A DNA stretch of 64,000 bases, taken from NCBI RefSeq assembly GCF_014202315.1, contig NZ_JACHGN010000026.1, forward strand, positions 1 to 64,000. The letters run 5' to 3'. Below, in pieces: positions 18,053 to 26,798 of the stretch (position 1 is the stretch's first letter; every line of letters starts with the position of its first letter). The notes below the pieces were generated by a model that ran no database searches, had not been told where the DNA came from, and was given only the letters and a program-made list of their open reading frames with translations. The translations under genes and the position numbers were made by a program. This stretch comes from Thermocatellispora tengchongensis (lineage in GTDB: Bacteria > Actinomycetota > Actinomycetes > Streptosporangiales > Streptosporangiaceae).

Positions 18053-19038
18053 CCCGCCTGCCTGGGCAGGCCGGGCGGGTTGATCCGCGACTCCGGGACG
18101 GCCTCGTTCGCCAGGCCCCACCGGTCCAGCACCTTGGCGTACGAGCCGTTCTCGATCACCTCGTTGAGCGCCTCGGCGACCGGCTCGATCAGGCCGTTGT
18201 CCTTCTTGGTCATCGCGGCGATGAGGCCCTGGAGGCCGGGGCCGGCGCCGGAGGCGGTGCCGACGATCCTGGAGCCGCCACTGACCGCGATGTTGTAGGC
18301 GATGGTCGGGTTGGGCCCGAAGTACGCCTGGACGCGGCCGGACTTCAGCGCGAGCAGCACGTCGCCGTACTTCTCGTAGTACTGGATCTCCACCGGCTTG
18401 AGCCCGGCGGCCCGGTTCTGCTTGTCCCAGTCGAGCAGGATCTTCTCCTGGTTGGTGCCCGAGCCCACCGAGACGCGCAGCCCGGCGATGTCGGCGGGCT
18501 TGTCGATGCGCCGGATCGGGCTGGAGTCGATCACCTGCCAGCCGAGCTGGTCCACCCGGTAGGTCGCGAAGTCGTAGATGTCCTTGCGCTCCTCGGTGAC
18601 GGTGACGTTGTTGAAGACGATCTCGTACTTGCCCGACCTGGCGGCCAGGAACAGGTTCTCCCAGGAGCTGGTCTGCGCGTCCACCTTGAGGCCGAGCACG
18701 TCGGCGACCAGGTGGGCGATGTCGGTCTCCACGCCGATCAGCGTGGTGTCGTCGGTGGCGGCGAACACCAGCGGCGCGGCGCCCTCCGCGCTGAAGCCGA
18801 CCGTCAGCGCGCCGTCCTCGGCGATGGCGGCGGGCACCTTGGCGGCGATGGCGTCCACCTTGGGGGTGGTGATCCGGTCCTGGTCGGGCCCGACGTTGAT
18901 CGTGCGGCCGGACACCTGCGGGGCCGGCTCGCTCGACGCCGCGCCCTTCGGGGCCAGGGAGGGCTCCTCGCCGCAGGCGGCGAGGGCGGTCAGGAGCAGT
19001 AACGCGGGCAGCGCGAGGCGCGCGGAGGGAAGGCGCAT
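18049..19038 (-). CDS. Polar-amino-acid-type ABC solute-binding lipoprotein
   Basis: The 329-residue protein begins with a lipoprotein signal (LLLTALAAC). The mature domain follows the family-3/PBP2 amino-acid pattern: LTVGFSAEGAAPLVFAATDD, LIGVETDIAHLVADVLGLKV, a segment KYEIVFNNVTVTEERKDIYDFATY and ALKSGRVQAYFGPN. Such proteins bind amino acids or related amino compounds. ATG at 19038 has AAGGATT upstream. It lies 57 bases downstream of its ATPase gene. Confidence 0.92.
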   Translation of the reverse strand: MRLPSARLALPALLLLTALAACGEEPSLAPKGAASSEPAPQVSGRTINVGPDQDRITTPKVDAIAAKVPAAIAEDGALTVGFSAEGAAPLVFAATDDTTLIGVETDIAHLVADVLGLKVDAQTSSWENLFLAARSGKYEIVFNNVTVTEERKDIYDFATYRVDQLGWQVIDSSPIRRIDKPADIAGLRVSVGSGTNQEKILLDWDKQNRAAGLKPVEIQYYEKYGDVLLALKSGRVQAYFGPNPTIAYNIAVSGGSRIVGTASGAGPGLQGLIAAMTKKDNGLIEPVAEALNEVIENGSYAKVLDRWGLANEAVPESRINPPGLPRQAG

Positions 19039-19095
19039 GACAATCCTTGGTGTGACGGGCCGTTTCGGGCCGTTGCGGGCCGTGAGGGGGCGGGA

Positions 19096-19860
19096 CTACA
19101 GGACCTTGGTGAGGAAGGCCCGGGTGCGCTCGTGGGCGGGGTCGTCGAGCACCTGGGCGGGCGGGCCGAGCTCAAGGACGCGGCCGGCGTCCATGAACGC
19201 GACCGTGTCGGCCACCTCGCGGGCGAACCCGATCTCGTGCGTGACGACGATCATGGTGGTGCCGCCGCCGGCCAGGTCCTTCATCACCGACAGGACCTCG
19301 CCGACCAGCTCCGGGTCGAGTGCCGAGGTGGGCTCGTCGAACAGCAGCACCTTGGGCTCCAGGGCCAGGGCCCTGGCGATGGCGACGCGCTGCCGCTGCC
19401 CGCCGGAGAGCGTGCCCGGGTACGCGTCCGCCTTGTCGGCCAGGCCGACGCGCTCCAGCAGCCGGACGGCCAGGGCGTCGGCCTCGGCGCGGGGCCGGCG
19501 CTGGGCGTGCACCGGGGCCTCGGTGATGTTCTGCCGCACGGTGAGGTGCGGGAAGAGGTTGAAGTTCTGGAAGACGAACCCGATCTGCGTACGCCGGCGC
19601 AGGATCTCGCGCTCGCGCAGCTCGTACAGGCGGTCGCCGGACCTGCGGTAGCCGAGCAGCTCGCCGTCCACGCGGACGGTGCCGCGATCCACCTTCTCCA
19701 GGTGGTTGATGGTGCGCAGCAGCGTGGACTTGCCCGAGCCCGAGGGCCCGAGGACGACCAGGACCTCGCCCCGGCCCACGTCCAGGTCCACGCCGCGCAG
19801 CACGTGCAGGGAGCCGAAGCTCTTGTGCACCCCGCGCAGCTCCACCATCGCCACGCTCAC
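19096..19860 (-). CDS. Polar-amino-acid-type ABC ATPase
   Basis: A 254-residue GlnQ-like ATPase with Walker [11 protein letters not shown]-loop [18 protein letters not shown], signature [15 protein letters not shown], Walker [14 protein letters not shown] and [12 protein letters not shown]. The GTG at 19860 overlaps the permease stop as GTGA; an ATG at 19848 is an alternative start. It drives the adjacent permease. Confidence 0.93.
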   Translation of the reverse strand: MSVAMVELRGVHKSFGSLHVLRGVDLDVGRGEVLVVLGPSGSGKSTLLRTINHLEKVDRGTVRVDGELLGYRRSGDRLYELREREILRRRTQIGFVFQNFNLFPHLTVRQNITEAPVHAQRRPRAEADALAVRLLERVGLADKADAYPGTLSGGQRQRVAIARALALEPKVLLFDEPTSALDPELVGEVLSVMKDLAGGGTTMIVVTHEIGFAREVADTVAFMDAGRVLELGPPAQVLDDPAHERTRAFLTKVL

Positions 19861-20726
19861 GCGCGCCCCCGTCCGTAGTGGCGCTCGACGTAGTGCTGCG
19901 CGATCGAGAGCACGGTGGTCAGGATCAGGTACCAGATGGCCGCGACCAGCAGCAGCGCCATCACCCGGCCGTTGCGGTTGTAGATCACCTGCACCTGGTA
20001 GAACAGCTCGGGCAGCGCCATGATGTACACCACCGAGGTGCCCTTGACCAGGCCGATGATCTCGTTGCCGGCGTTGGGCACGATGGAGCGCATCGCCTGC
20101 GGCAGGATGATGCGGAAGAACCTGCGGGCGCGCGGGATGCCGAGCGCGGCGGCGGCCTCGCGCTGGCCCGGGTCCACCGACAGCAGGCCGCCGCGCACGA
20201 TCTCGGCGGCGTAGGCCGCCTGGTGCAGCGCCAGCCCGAGCGTGGCCGCGGCCAGCGGGCTGACCAGGTCCATGGTGCCGATGTCGAAGAAGCCGGGCCC
20301 GAACGGGATGCCGAACGACAGCCGCGGATACAGCAGCGCCAGGTTGTACCAGAACAGCAGTTGCAGGATCAGCGGCAGCGACCGGAACAGCCACACGTAG
20401 CCGAACGCCGCCGAGGACAGCAGCGGGTTGGGCGACAGGCGCATCAGCGCGAGCACCGTGCCCAGGGCGAAGCCCAGCACGATGCCGAGCGCGGTGAGCT
20501 CCAGGGTGAGCAGGACCGAGCGGACCACCGACGGCGCGAACAGGTAGGCGCCGACGACGTCCCACTCCCAGGCGGGGTTGGTGACCAGCGCGTTGGCCGC
20601 CATCGCGAGCAGGATCAGGACTCCGAGCGCGGCCGGCCACCGTAACAGGTGCCGGGCGGGGACGACCTTCGGCGCGGGCCCCTCGTCGTGGCGGGCGGGG
20701 GCGCTCTCGATGCGGGGGAGCGTCAT
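19857..20726 (-). CDS. Polar-amino-acid-type ABC permease (HisM/GlnP-like)
   Basis: A 289-residue permease with an extended N-terminal tail and the His/Glu/Gln-family core: [28 protein letters not shown], and the EAA loop [24 protein letters not shown], then [17 protein letters not shown] single permease gene implies a homodimer. Its ATG overlaps the stop of the monooxygenase gene as ATGA. Confidence 0.93.
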   Translation of the reverse strand: MTLPRIESAPARHDEGPAPKVVPARHLLRWPAALGVLILLAMAANALVTNPAWEWDVVGAYLFAPSVVRSVLLTLELTALGIVLGFALGTVLALMRLSPNPLLSSAAFGYVWLFRSLPLILQLLFWYNLALLYPRLSFGIPFGPGFFDIGTMDLVSPLAAATLGLALHQAAYAAEIVRGGLLSVDPGQREAAAALGIPRARRFFRIILPQAMRSIVPNAGNEIIGLVKGTSVVYIMALPELFYQVQVIYNRNGRVMALLLVAAIWYLILTTVLSIAQHYVERHYGRGRA

Positions 20727-21874
20727 CGTGTCAGCGGTATCCGCGCCTGCGGGACCGACGCCTTGGCCCGCTCGGCGGCCACCCGGGCCCGCTCGGCGGC
20801 CTCGCGGTCGCGCTTGGCGACCTCCTCGCGCACGATGGGGATGACGTGGCGGCCGAAGTCGATGGCGTCGCCGAGGATGTCGTAACCGCGGGCCGAGAGG
20901 ATCTCCACGCCGAGGTCGTAGTAGTCGAGCAGGGCCGCCGCGACCGTCTCCGGGGTGCCGACCAGGGCGGTGGAGTTGCCCGCGCCGCCGGTCGCCGCGG
21001 CGGTCGCGGTCCACAGGGCCCGGTCGTGCCGCTCTCCCGTGGCCGCGACCTCCAGCAGGCGGCGCGAGCCGGCGTTCTGCGGCGGGCCGGACGGCGTGCG
21101 CAGGCCCGCGCCGGCGCTGCGCAGCGCGGCGAGGATGCGGTGCGCCTTCTCCCAGGCCAGCTCCTCGGTCGGGGCGATGACGGGCCGGAAGGCCACCTGG
21201 AACCGCGGCACGTCGGTACGCCCCGCCGCCCGCGCCGCCTCCTTGACCGCGGCGATCTGCTGCGCGGTCTCGGCCAGGGGCTCGCCCCACAGGCAGTAGA
21301 TGTCGGCCTCGGCCCCGCCCGCGGCGTACGCGGCGGGGGACGACCCGCCGAAGGAGATCCGCGGCCGGGGCCGCTGCACCGGGAAGACGTCGGAGACGAA
21401 GTCGCGGAAGGAGTAGTGCTCGCCCTCGTGGTCGAAGGGGGTGCGGCTGGTCCAGCCCTTCTTGACGATCTGGATGTACTCCCGGGTGCGGGCGTAGCGC
21501 TCGTCCTTGGTCAGGACGTCGCCCTCACGCCGCTGCTCGTGGTCGCTGCCGCCGGTGATGAAGTGGACGGTCAGCCGCCCCTCGCTGATCTGGTCCAGGG
21601 TGGCGAAGGTCTTCAGCGCGTACGTCGGATAGGACACGTTCGGCCGGTGGGCGAGCAGGATCTGCAGGCCCGGCACGTGCGCGGCGACGTACGCGGCCAC
21701 CTGGGCGGGGTCGGGCGTCCCCGAGCCGTAGGCGAACAGCACGCGGTCCCACCCGTGGTCGTGGTGGGCGCGCGCCAGCTTGAGCGTGTACTGCTTGTCG
21801 AAGGAGGGGCCCGAACGCGGCGCGATCTCCGAGCCGTCGTTGGTGCCGCCGATCCCGAGGAACTCCACAGGCAT
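20723..21874 (-). CDS. SsuD-like FMNH2-dependent monooxygenase (luciferase-like)
   Basis: The 383-residue protein follows the alkanesulfonate monooxygenase SsuD pattern: [29 protein letters not shown], an ERYARTREY helix, PRISFGGSS and a late [17 protein letters not shown]. Such enzymes use reduced FMN and oxygen to break C-S bonds of sulfonates, releasing sulfite; relatives oxidise other organosulfur compounds. ATG at 21874 has an AAAGGG about ten bases upstream; an upstream GTG is less likely. It is first in an operon with an amino-acid-type ABC transporter and a GNAT enzyme. No flavin reductase gene is adjacent. Confidence 0.88.
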   Translation of the reverse strand: MPVEFLGIGGTNDGSEIAPRSGPSFDKQYTLKLARAHHDHGWDRVLFAYGSGTPDPAQVAAYVAAHVPGLQILLAHRPNVSYPTYALKTFATLDQISEGRLTVHFITGGSDHEQRREGDVLTKDERYARTREYIQIVKKGWTSRTPFDHEGEHYSFRDFVSDVFPVQRPRPRISFGGSSPAAYAAGGAEADIYCLWGEPLAETAQQIAAVKEAARAAGRTDVPRFQVAFRPVIAPTEELAWEKAHRILAALRSAGAGLRTPSGPPQNAGSRRLLEVAATGERHDRALWTATAAATGGAGNSTALVGTPETVAAALLDYYDLGVEILSARGYDILGDAIDFGRHVIPIVREEVAKRDREAAERARVAAERAKASVPQARIPLTR

Positions 21875-22062
21875 GGTTGGCCGGCCCTTTCTGGCGATCG
21901 TGGACGCCATCCACTCCAGCACGCCACCCGCATTCCCGTCAAGTCCTACTTGTTTAGTGGGTTTTCTTTTCCCGTGGCGCCCGGGAACGTATGATCGCGC
22001 TCGGATGCCCCGACCGGACGCCCGACGCGCAGCCGGTGCCGTGGAGACGGAGACGTTCCGGA

Positions 22063-23286
22063 GTGAGCGACGACAGCGGCGACACCCGCAAGATCAGGCG
22101 CCCCGGCGCCCTGGGCTCGTGCCCGGTCGCCCGCGCCGCCGACGGCACCTGGCAGGTCCGCGGGTACGCCCAGGCCCGTGCCGTGCTGCGCAGCACCGGC
22201 ACCGTCCAGGCCGGGCTGGGCATCGAGACCGTCGAGAAGCTGCCCGCCAAGGTGCGGCGCCCCGTCCTGTACCGCGACGGGCCCGAGCACCGCGAGCACC
22301 GGCGCCAGACCGCGCGCCACTTCACCCCCCGCCGGGTGGACGAGCAGTACCGCGGCCTGATGGTGCGCGCCGCCGAGAGGCAACTGGCCAGGTTGCGCGA
22401 GGCGGGCGAGGCCCAGCTCTCCGAGCTGAGCTTCGGCATGGCGATCGAGGTGGTCGGCGCCGTCGTCGGCCTCACCGAGAGCAGGCCGGGGATCCGGCGC
22501 AGGCTGGAGCGCTTCTTCCCGGAGAAGTTCGGCAGGCCGGGGCTCACCAGCCCGCACGGCCTGTACTGGATGATGCGGCAGAACGTCAACTGGCTGAGCA
22601 TCTACCTCGCCGACGTACGGCCGGCCATCAGGGCGCACCGCCGCGAGCCCCGCGACGACGTCATCTCGCACCTGATCGCCGAGGGATGCTCGGCCGCCGA
22701 GATCCTGGGCGAGTGCCTGACCTTCGCCGCGGCGGGCATGGTCACCACGCGCGAGTTCATCTGTGTCGCGGCCTGGCACCTGTTCACCGACGACGCGCTG
22801 CTGAAGAGGTACCGCGCGGGCGAGGAGCCCGAGCGCCTGGCCATCCTGAACGAGATCCTGCGGCTGGAACCGGTGGTGGCGCGGCTGAAGCGGCGCACCA
22901 CGGCCGCGCTGGAGCTGACCGGCGCCGACGGCCCGGTCACGGTGCCGGCGGGCGAGCTGGTCGAGGTGTTCGTGGACGCGGCCAACACCGACCCCGGCGC
23001 GGTCGGCCCCGACCCGCTGGCGGTGCGCCCCGGCCGTCCCATCGACGCCGGCACGGGCGCGGGCGCGGCGGCGCTGTCGTTCGGCGACGGCGCGCACCGG
23101 TGCCCCGGGGCGGGCATCGCGATCCTGGAGACCGACGTCTTCCTGAGCCGGCTCTTCGCCCTGGAGGGCATCCGGATGGCCACGGCCCCGCGCGTCTCCT
23201 TCAAGGACGAGATCGGCGGGTACGAGATCCGCGGGCTGACCGTCGCGATCGATCGGGCCGGGTCAGGGCCGGGGCGAATCACCTGA
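22063..23286 (+). CDS. Cytochrome P450
   Basis: A 407-residue bacterial P450. The I-helix reads AAAGMVTTRE (AGxxTT-like), the K-helix ExxR is in NEILRLE, and the heme loop is SFGDGAHRCPG with the axial Cys. Also typical is DGPEHREHRRQTARHFTPRR in the C-helix region. The GTG at 22063 gives the usual length; an ATG at 21991 would add 24 residues of low-complexity sequence. It is divergent from the monooxygenase operon and no ferredoxin gene is next to it. Substrate unknown. Confidence 0.92.
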   Translation: MSDDSGDTRKIRRPGALGSCPVARAADGTWQVRGYAQARAVLRSTGTVQAGLGIETVEKLPAKVRRPVLYRDGPEHREHRRQTARHFTPRRVDEQYRGLMVRAAERQLARLREAGEAQLSELSFGMAIEVVGAVVGLTESRPGIRRRLERFFPEKFGRPGLTSPHGLYWMMRQNVNWLSIYLADVRPAIRAHRREPRDDVISHLIAEGCSAAEILGECLTFAAAGMVTTREFICVAAWHLFTDDALLKRYRAGEEPERLAILNEILRLEPVVARLKRRTTAALELTGADGPVTVPAGELVEVFVDAANTDPGAVGPDPLAVRPGRPIDAGTGAGAAALSFGDGAHRCPGAGIAILETDVFLSRLFALEGIRMATAPRVSFKDEIGGYEIRGLTVAIDRAGSGPGRIT

Positions 23287-23422
23287 AGATCCTTTAGCGA
23301 AGCACCTTTCCGGTAACGCCGTTCGGCGCTTAGTCTGGCCTGAGCGGCTGTCACCGTCCCAGAGCACCCGAGGCAGTAAGGGGACCGATGCCCGTCATCC
23401 CACGCCCGCTCGCAGGCCCACC

Positions 23423-23782
23423 GTGACCAGCGAGAGCGTCGTCGCACGCCACCACGCCGCGTCCTCCCGCGCGACGCCCGCCCGCGTGCTGCACGCGGAA
23501 GAGCGGCTGCGCATCACCTGCACCGTGCCCCCGGCCCCGCCGGCGATCCGCCTGCTCGGCGAGATCGACGCATCCAACACCGCCGCCCTGGCCAGGACCC
23601 TGGCCCATCCCCCGGCCGCCCCCCGCGCGGGCGGGGAGCCGCTGCCCGTTCACCTCGCCGACGTGACGTTCATCGACGTGGCGGGCCTGCGCACGCTGCT
23701 CCTCATGCGCCGCGAAGGCCGGATCGAGCTGCACGACCCGCCACCCCAGGTGCGCCGCCTGCTCACCCTGATCGGCCCCTGA
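23423..23782 (+). CDS. STAS-domain protein lacking the phosphorylatable serine
   Basis: A 119-residue protein with a STAS-like core: IRLLGEIDASNTAALA followed by VTFIDVAGLRTLLLMRREG. In anti-sigma-factor antagonists this loop is normally D-S-x-G-L, with a Ser/Thr that is phosphorylated; here it is D-V-A-G-L. The protein may act as a constitutive antagonist or in another role. The first 30 residues are poorly conserved-looking. Start GTG at 23423. Confidence 0.75.
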   Translation: MTSESVVARHHAASSRATPARVLHAEERLRITCTVPPAPPAIRLLGEIDASNTAALARTLAHPPAAPRAGGEPLPVHLADVTFIDVAGLRTLLLMRREGRIELHDPPPQVRRLLTLIGP

Positions 23783-23876
23783 TCGGCCCTTCATCCACCT
23801 TGAGCAGGGCCTTGGCCGGTTGTTGCCCGGTCACCGGCCACCCCGTGGCCGCCCCTTGACCGAGCCTTGACCAGGG

Positions 23877-23911
23877 GTCACATCGTTCATCGAACGTTCA
23901 CCAAATGTGAC
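23877..23911. promoter_or_regulatory. Nested inverted repeats upstream of the small peptide gene
   Basis: Outer arms GTCACAT (23877-23883) and ATGTGAC (23905-23911) enclose an inner CGTTC-ATC-GAACG palindrome (23884-23896) and the 8-bp palindrome GAACGTTC (23892-23899). They lie about 80-110 bases before the peptide start. A regulator-binding site is likely; the regulator is unknown. Confidence 0.5.
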
Positions 23912-23989
23912 CGGACTCGCGCCTGCGCCGTAACCCCTGACCAGCGAGCATTGCGACAGACGCACATCGTCCCCTGTGAGGTTCTCCCA

Positions 23990-24121
23990 ATGCCTGCTTT
24001 CCTCGGCTCGCTGCTGGCCAAGGCGGCCGTCGTGGTCGTCGAAGCCCTCGTCGCCCACCTCGTCCAGCTTCTGATCCAGAACTACCTGCGCAGCCGCAAC
24101 CTGAACGCCGCGCTCGCCTGA
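23990..24121 (+). CDS. 43-residue hydrophobic/amphipathic peptide
   Basis: The ATG at 23990 opens a 43-codon frame. Residues 4-30 are almost entirely Ala, Val, Leu and Ile with a few Lys/Glu/His/Gln, forming one long helix, followed by a polar tail NYLRSRNLNAALA. It could be a small membrane protein or a secreted membrane-active peptide without leader. Support comes from position behind an AT-richer, palindrome-bearing promoter region and strongly biased codon third positions; the Shine-Dalgarno (GTGAGG) is only fair. I do not recognise a named family. Confidence 0.6.
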   Translation: MPAFLGSLLAKAAVVVVEALVAHLVQLLIQNYLRSRNLNAALA

Positions 24122-24152
24122 CCGCCTCCTGACCGCCTCCTGACCGCTCGGC

Positions 24153-24172
24153 CGTGGCGCTCGGTGGCCACG
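24153..24172 (+). terminator. Weak hairpin after the small peptide gene
   Basis: CGTGGC (24153-24158) can pair with GCCACG (24167-24172). It follows the peptide stop by about 30 bases and a partial 12-bp direct repeat (GACCGCCTCCT-type). It lies between convergent genes. Confidence 0.4.
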
Positions 24173-24197
24173 CCCGTCACCGCCGCCTGGACGGACG

Positions 24198-25133
24198 CTA
24201 ACCGGTCGCGTCCAGGGAGAGCGGGGGTCTCACGCGCCACTGCCGCAGCGTGTCGGCCAGCATCGCGGCCAGGTCCGGCATCTTCGACGCGAACGCCAGG
24301 GCCGCGACCACCTGGAGCATTCTGACGCCCTCCATGAGCGTCAGCAGGGCGCGGTCCACCCGCCTGCCGCCCGCCTGCTCGTAACGGTCGAGCGCGCTCG
24401 GGCCCAGGCCGGCCAGGTCCCACTCGACCGGGGCCAGCGTCACGTCCTCGAAGTCGCAGAACAGGTGGCCGTGCGCGGTGCGCAGCACGTTGAACGACGG
24501 GCAGTCGCCGTGCACCGCCTGCACGCGGGCGCCGGGGAAGTGCCCGGTGAAGTCGGCGGCCAGGGCCTCCACCTCGGCGTACTCGCGCTCGGCGCGGTCC
24601 AGGTCGGCGAGGGTGAGCCCGCCGGAGGCGAGCACGTGAGGGCGGGCGCGCAGCTCGGCCAGCGCCGTCTTCGCGCCGGGCACCAGCGGGGCCAGCACGG
24701 TCAGCTCGCCGGGGTAGCCGGCCATCTCGCGGTGCAGCCGGACGGTCCAGGCGGTCTGCTCGGCGAAGCGCTCCTCCAGCGTGCCGGGAGGCGCGGCGGC
24801 GATCGGATCGACCTCCTCGACGTACTGCCAGAAGGTCAGGGAGGTGTCCTCGCATGGGACCGGCTCGCGGGGCACCAGCGGGCTGGGCGGCACGACCGGG
24901 GCGCCCCGGTCGGCGAGCCAGGACACCACGGCCAGCTCACGGCGCTGCCTGGCCTCCTGCTCGGCGGCGGAGGCGAACGTCAGCGATGGGACGCGGACCA
25001 CGACCGGGGCGGGCGCCAGGTGGACCAGCGTGTTGAACACGTCGTGCAGGACCCGCGGCTCCTCCACGCGGAGTCCGAGCCGTCTGCCCGCCGCGGTCGC
25101 CAGGCGTACCCCACGCTCCCCGCTCTCGCCCAT
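24198..25133 (-). CDS. Aminoglycoside-phosphotransferase-fold kinase-like protein
   Basis: A 311-residue APH-family protein. The catalytic loop is VHGDCPSFNVL (HGDxxxxN, near residue 210) and the metal motif is CDFEDVTLAPVEWDLAGLG, with Asp-Phe-Glu in place of the more usual D-x-D/DFG. The N-terminal part has the APH-like VVVRVPSLT strand and a WLADRGAPVVPP segment. It should phosphorylate a small molecule hydroxyl; drug resistance cannot be inferred. It is followed upstream on the strand by the Nudix gene with a 37-base gap, so they may be cotranscribed. Confidence 0.8.
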   Translation of the reverse strand: MGESGERGVRLATAAGRRLGLRVEEPRVLHDVFNTLVHLAPAPVVVRVPSLTFASAAEQEARQRRELAVVSWLADRGAPVVPPSPLVPREPVPCEDTSLTFWQYVEEVDPIAAAPPGTLEERFAEQTAWTVRLHREMAGYPGELTVLAPLVPGAKTALAELRARPHVLASGGLTLADLDRAEREYAEVEALAADFTGHFPGARVQAVHGDCPSFNVLRTAHGHLFCDFEDVTLAPVEWDLAGLGPSALDRYEQAGGRRVDRALLTLMEGVRMLQVVAALAFASKMPDLAAMLADTLRQWRVRPPLSLDATG

Positions 25134-25170
25134 GCGGACGATGCTACTGCCGCGCCTGGGCGGGGCCGGG

Positions 25171-26724
25171 TCAACGACGTGCGCGCATGTCGCCGGCCAG
25201 CGCGTCGCGGACGGCGTGCCGCTCCGCGACGGGCAGCCGGGCCTCGGCGAGGGCGGCGGCGGGCAGCAGCCGGGCCAGGGGCGGGATCGGCGCCCCCTCG
25301 GGGATCTCGGCGGCGAAGTAGAACCTGCGCCCCTGACCGCCCGTGACGGGCACGTAGTCCTCGGCGCGGACGAAACGCGGCCCGGCGTACGGCGCCTTCT
25401 CCAGCGCCTTCTCCAGGGCCGCCTCCAGGGACTCGCCGGGTGCCAGGAGCCGGGACGGCAGGCGGTCGGTCTCGGCGTCGGAGAGCACCAGGACGGCGTC
25501 GCCGCGCCGGGCGACGACGGCGACGGCCAGTTCGCCGTATCCCGCGCGGGCGGCCTCGGCCCGCAGCTCGGCCGGGGACGGGGTGTGCCAGCCGTGCAGC
25601 GAGAAGCCGCGCCCTTCGGCCACGGCGCGGACGCCGGCGGCGGCGTACGGGACCGTGTCCGGCGGCAGCGCGTCCGCGGGGAACCAGCCGAGTTCGGCGC
25701 ACTTGTGCGGCTCGGCGTTGACCGGGGTGCCGTAGCCGCGGCGGCAGACGAAGAACAGCCCGATCCGCGCCGTTCCTCCGGCGTTGCGGTGGTGCATGAC
25801 GTGCGCCGGCTCGATGTCCGCCGGGCTCACCCGCACGCCCAGCTCCTCCCTCGCCTCCCGCACGGCGGTGTCGAGGACCGACTCGCCCTCCTCCAGGTGC
25901 CCGGAGGGCATGATGTGCCACTCCCCGTCCGCGTAGCCCGTGTCGCGGCGCCGCCCGAGCAGCACCTTCTCGCCGTCCACCAGCAGCAGGTGGACGTCCA
26001 CGACCGGGCGGTAGCGGCCCGGGGCGGTCGCGGCGTCCAGGAGCGCGGGGATCGCGGCGGCGTTGGCGGCCAGGAACCCGGCCAGGGCCTCGGGGACGAG
26101 GTCGACCGCGCGGATGGCCTCGGGCGTGCACGGGACGCGCCGGATCTCGTGCGTGCCCGCCGCCGGGTCGTCGAACTCCGGGCCGGTACGCCGCGACAGG
26201 TCCAGGGAGCGCAGGCGGCAGGCGAAGACGGAGTAGCGCGCGCCCGGCTCCCCGAGCGTGACCAGTGGGAGCACCGGGCCCGTGGTGGCGCCCAGCTCCT
26301 CGTCCAGTTCCCGGCGCAGCGCCGCCTCCGGCGAGGCGTCGCCGGGCTCGATCCGCCCGCCGGGGGTGATCCAGTACGGCGCGCGGCCGGGGCGTACCCG
26401 CCGGAACAGCACGAGGTCGTCGCCGTCGAGCAGGACGGCGCGCACGCTGTGGCGAACCGGCGGCGGCTCGTCGCGCAGGACGGTATCGCGGGTGAGGCCG
26501 CCGCGCGCGGCGGCCCTGGCCGCACGGACGCTCTCCAGGTCCTCGCGGCCGAGGCCGTGCCGCTCCGCGGCCAGGGCGTACACGACCTCCAGGATGCCGG
26601 CGAGTTCCTCCGGGGTCCCCTCCCCGAGGTACTCGCCGGTCTCCTCCAGCAGCTTGCGCTGCAACAGCGCGACCCGTTCCCCCGCGCCGGCGGTCCGGTA
26701 CGCGCCCGGGACCTCAACCCGCAT
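25171..26724 (-). CDS. Multidomain Nudix protein: MazG-like helical domain plus two Nudix domains and a degenerate third
   Basis: A 517-residue protein. Residues about 15-80 (LLQRKLLEETGEYLGEGTP, then ELAGILEVVYALA) resemble the MazG/phosphoribosyl-ATP pyrophosphohydrolase helical fold. Residues about 95-220 are a Nudix domain with GGRIEPG-D-ASPEAALRREL and DEELG, one residue longer than the canonical box. Residues about 245-370 contain a perfect Nudix box GHLEEGESVLDTAVREAREE followed by LGV. The last 120 residues (LAVAVVARRGDAVLVL, LAPGESLEAALEKAL) look like a third Nudix fold without the REUxEE core. ATG at 26724 has GGGAGAGG upstream. All active domains would hydrolyse nucleoside diphosphate-linked or NTP-type substrates. 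Confidence 0.85.
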   Translation of the reverse strand: MRVEVPGAYRTAGAGERVALLQRKLLEETGEYLGEGTPEELAGILEVVYALAAERHGLGREDLESVRAARAAARGGLTRDTVLRDEPPPVRHSVRAVLLDGDDLVLFRRVRPGRAPYWITPGGRIEPGDASPEAALRRELDEELGATTGPVLPLVTLGEPGARYSVFACRLRSLDLSRRTGPEFDDPAAGTHEIRRVPCTPEAIRAVDLVPEALAGFLAANAAAIPALLDAATAPGRYRPVVDVHLLLVDGEKVLLGRRRDTGYADGEWHIMPSGHLEEGESVLDTAVREAREELGVRVSPADIEPAHVMHHRNAGGTARIGLFFVCRRGYGTPVNAEPHKCAELGWFPADALPPDTVPYAAAGVRAVAEGRGFSLHGWHTPSPAELRAEAARAGYGELAVAVVARRGDAVLVLSDAETDRLPSRLLAPGESLEAALEKALEKAPYAGPRFVRAEDYVPVTGGQGRRFYFAAEIPEGAPIPPLARLLPAAALAEARLPVAERHAVRDALAGDMRARR

Positions 26725-26798
26725 CGGCCTCTCCCGCCCGTCCCCGTGCATGCCCCAATTGTGGCGCGGCCGGCCCCCGGAGCCGAGGACGGGGACGA

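Noticed and set aside
23877-23911. CRP binding site
   Set aside because: The half-sites are GTCACAT and ATGTGAC in inverted order with 21 bases between, unlike TGTGA-N6-TCACA; kept only as an unknown operator.
24198-25133. Aminoglycoside resistance gene
   Set aside because: Only the kinase fold is supported; the motif set and context do not indicate a drug substrate.
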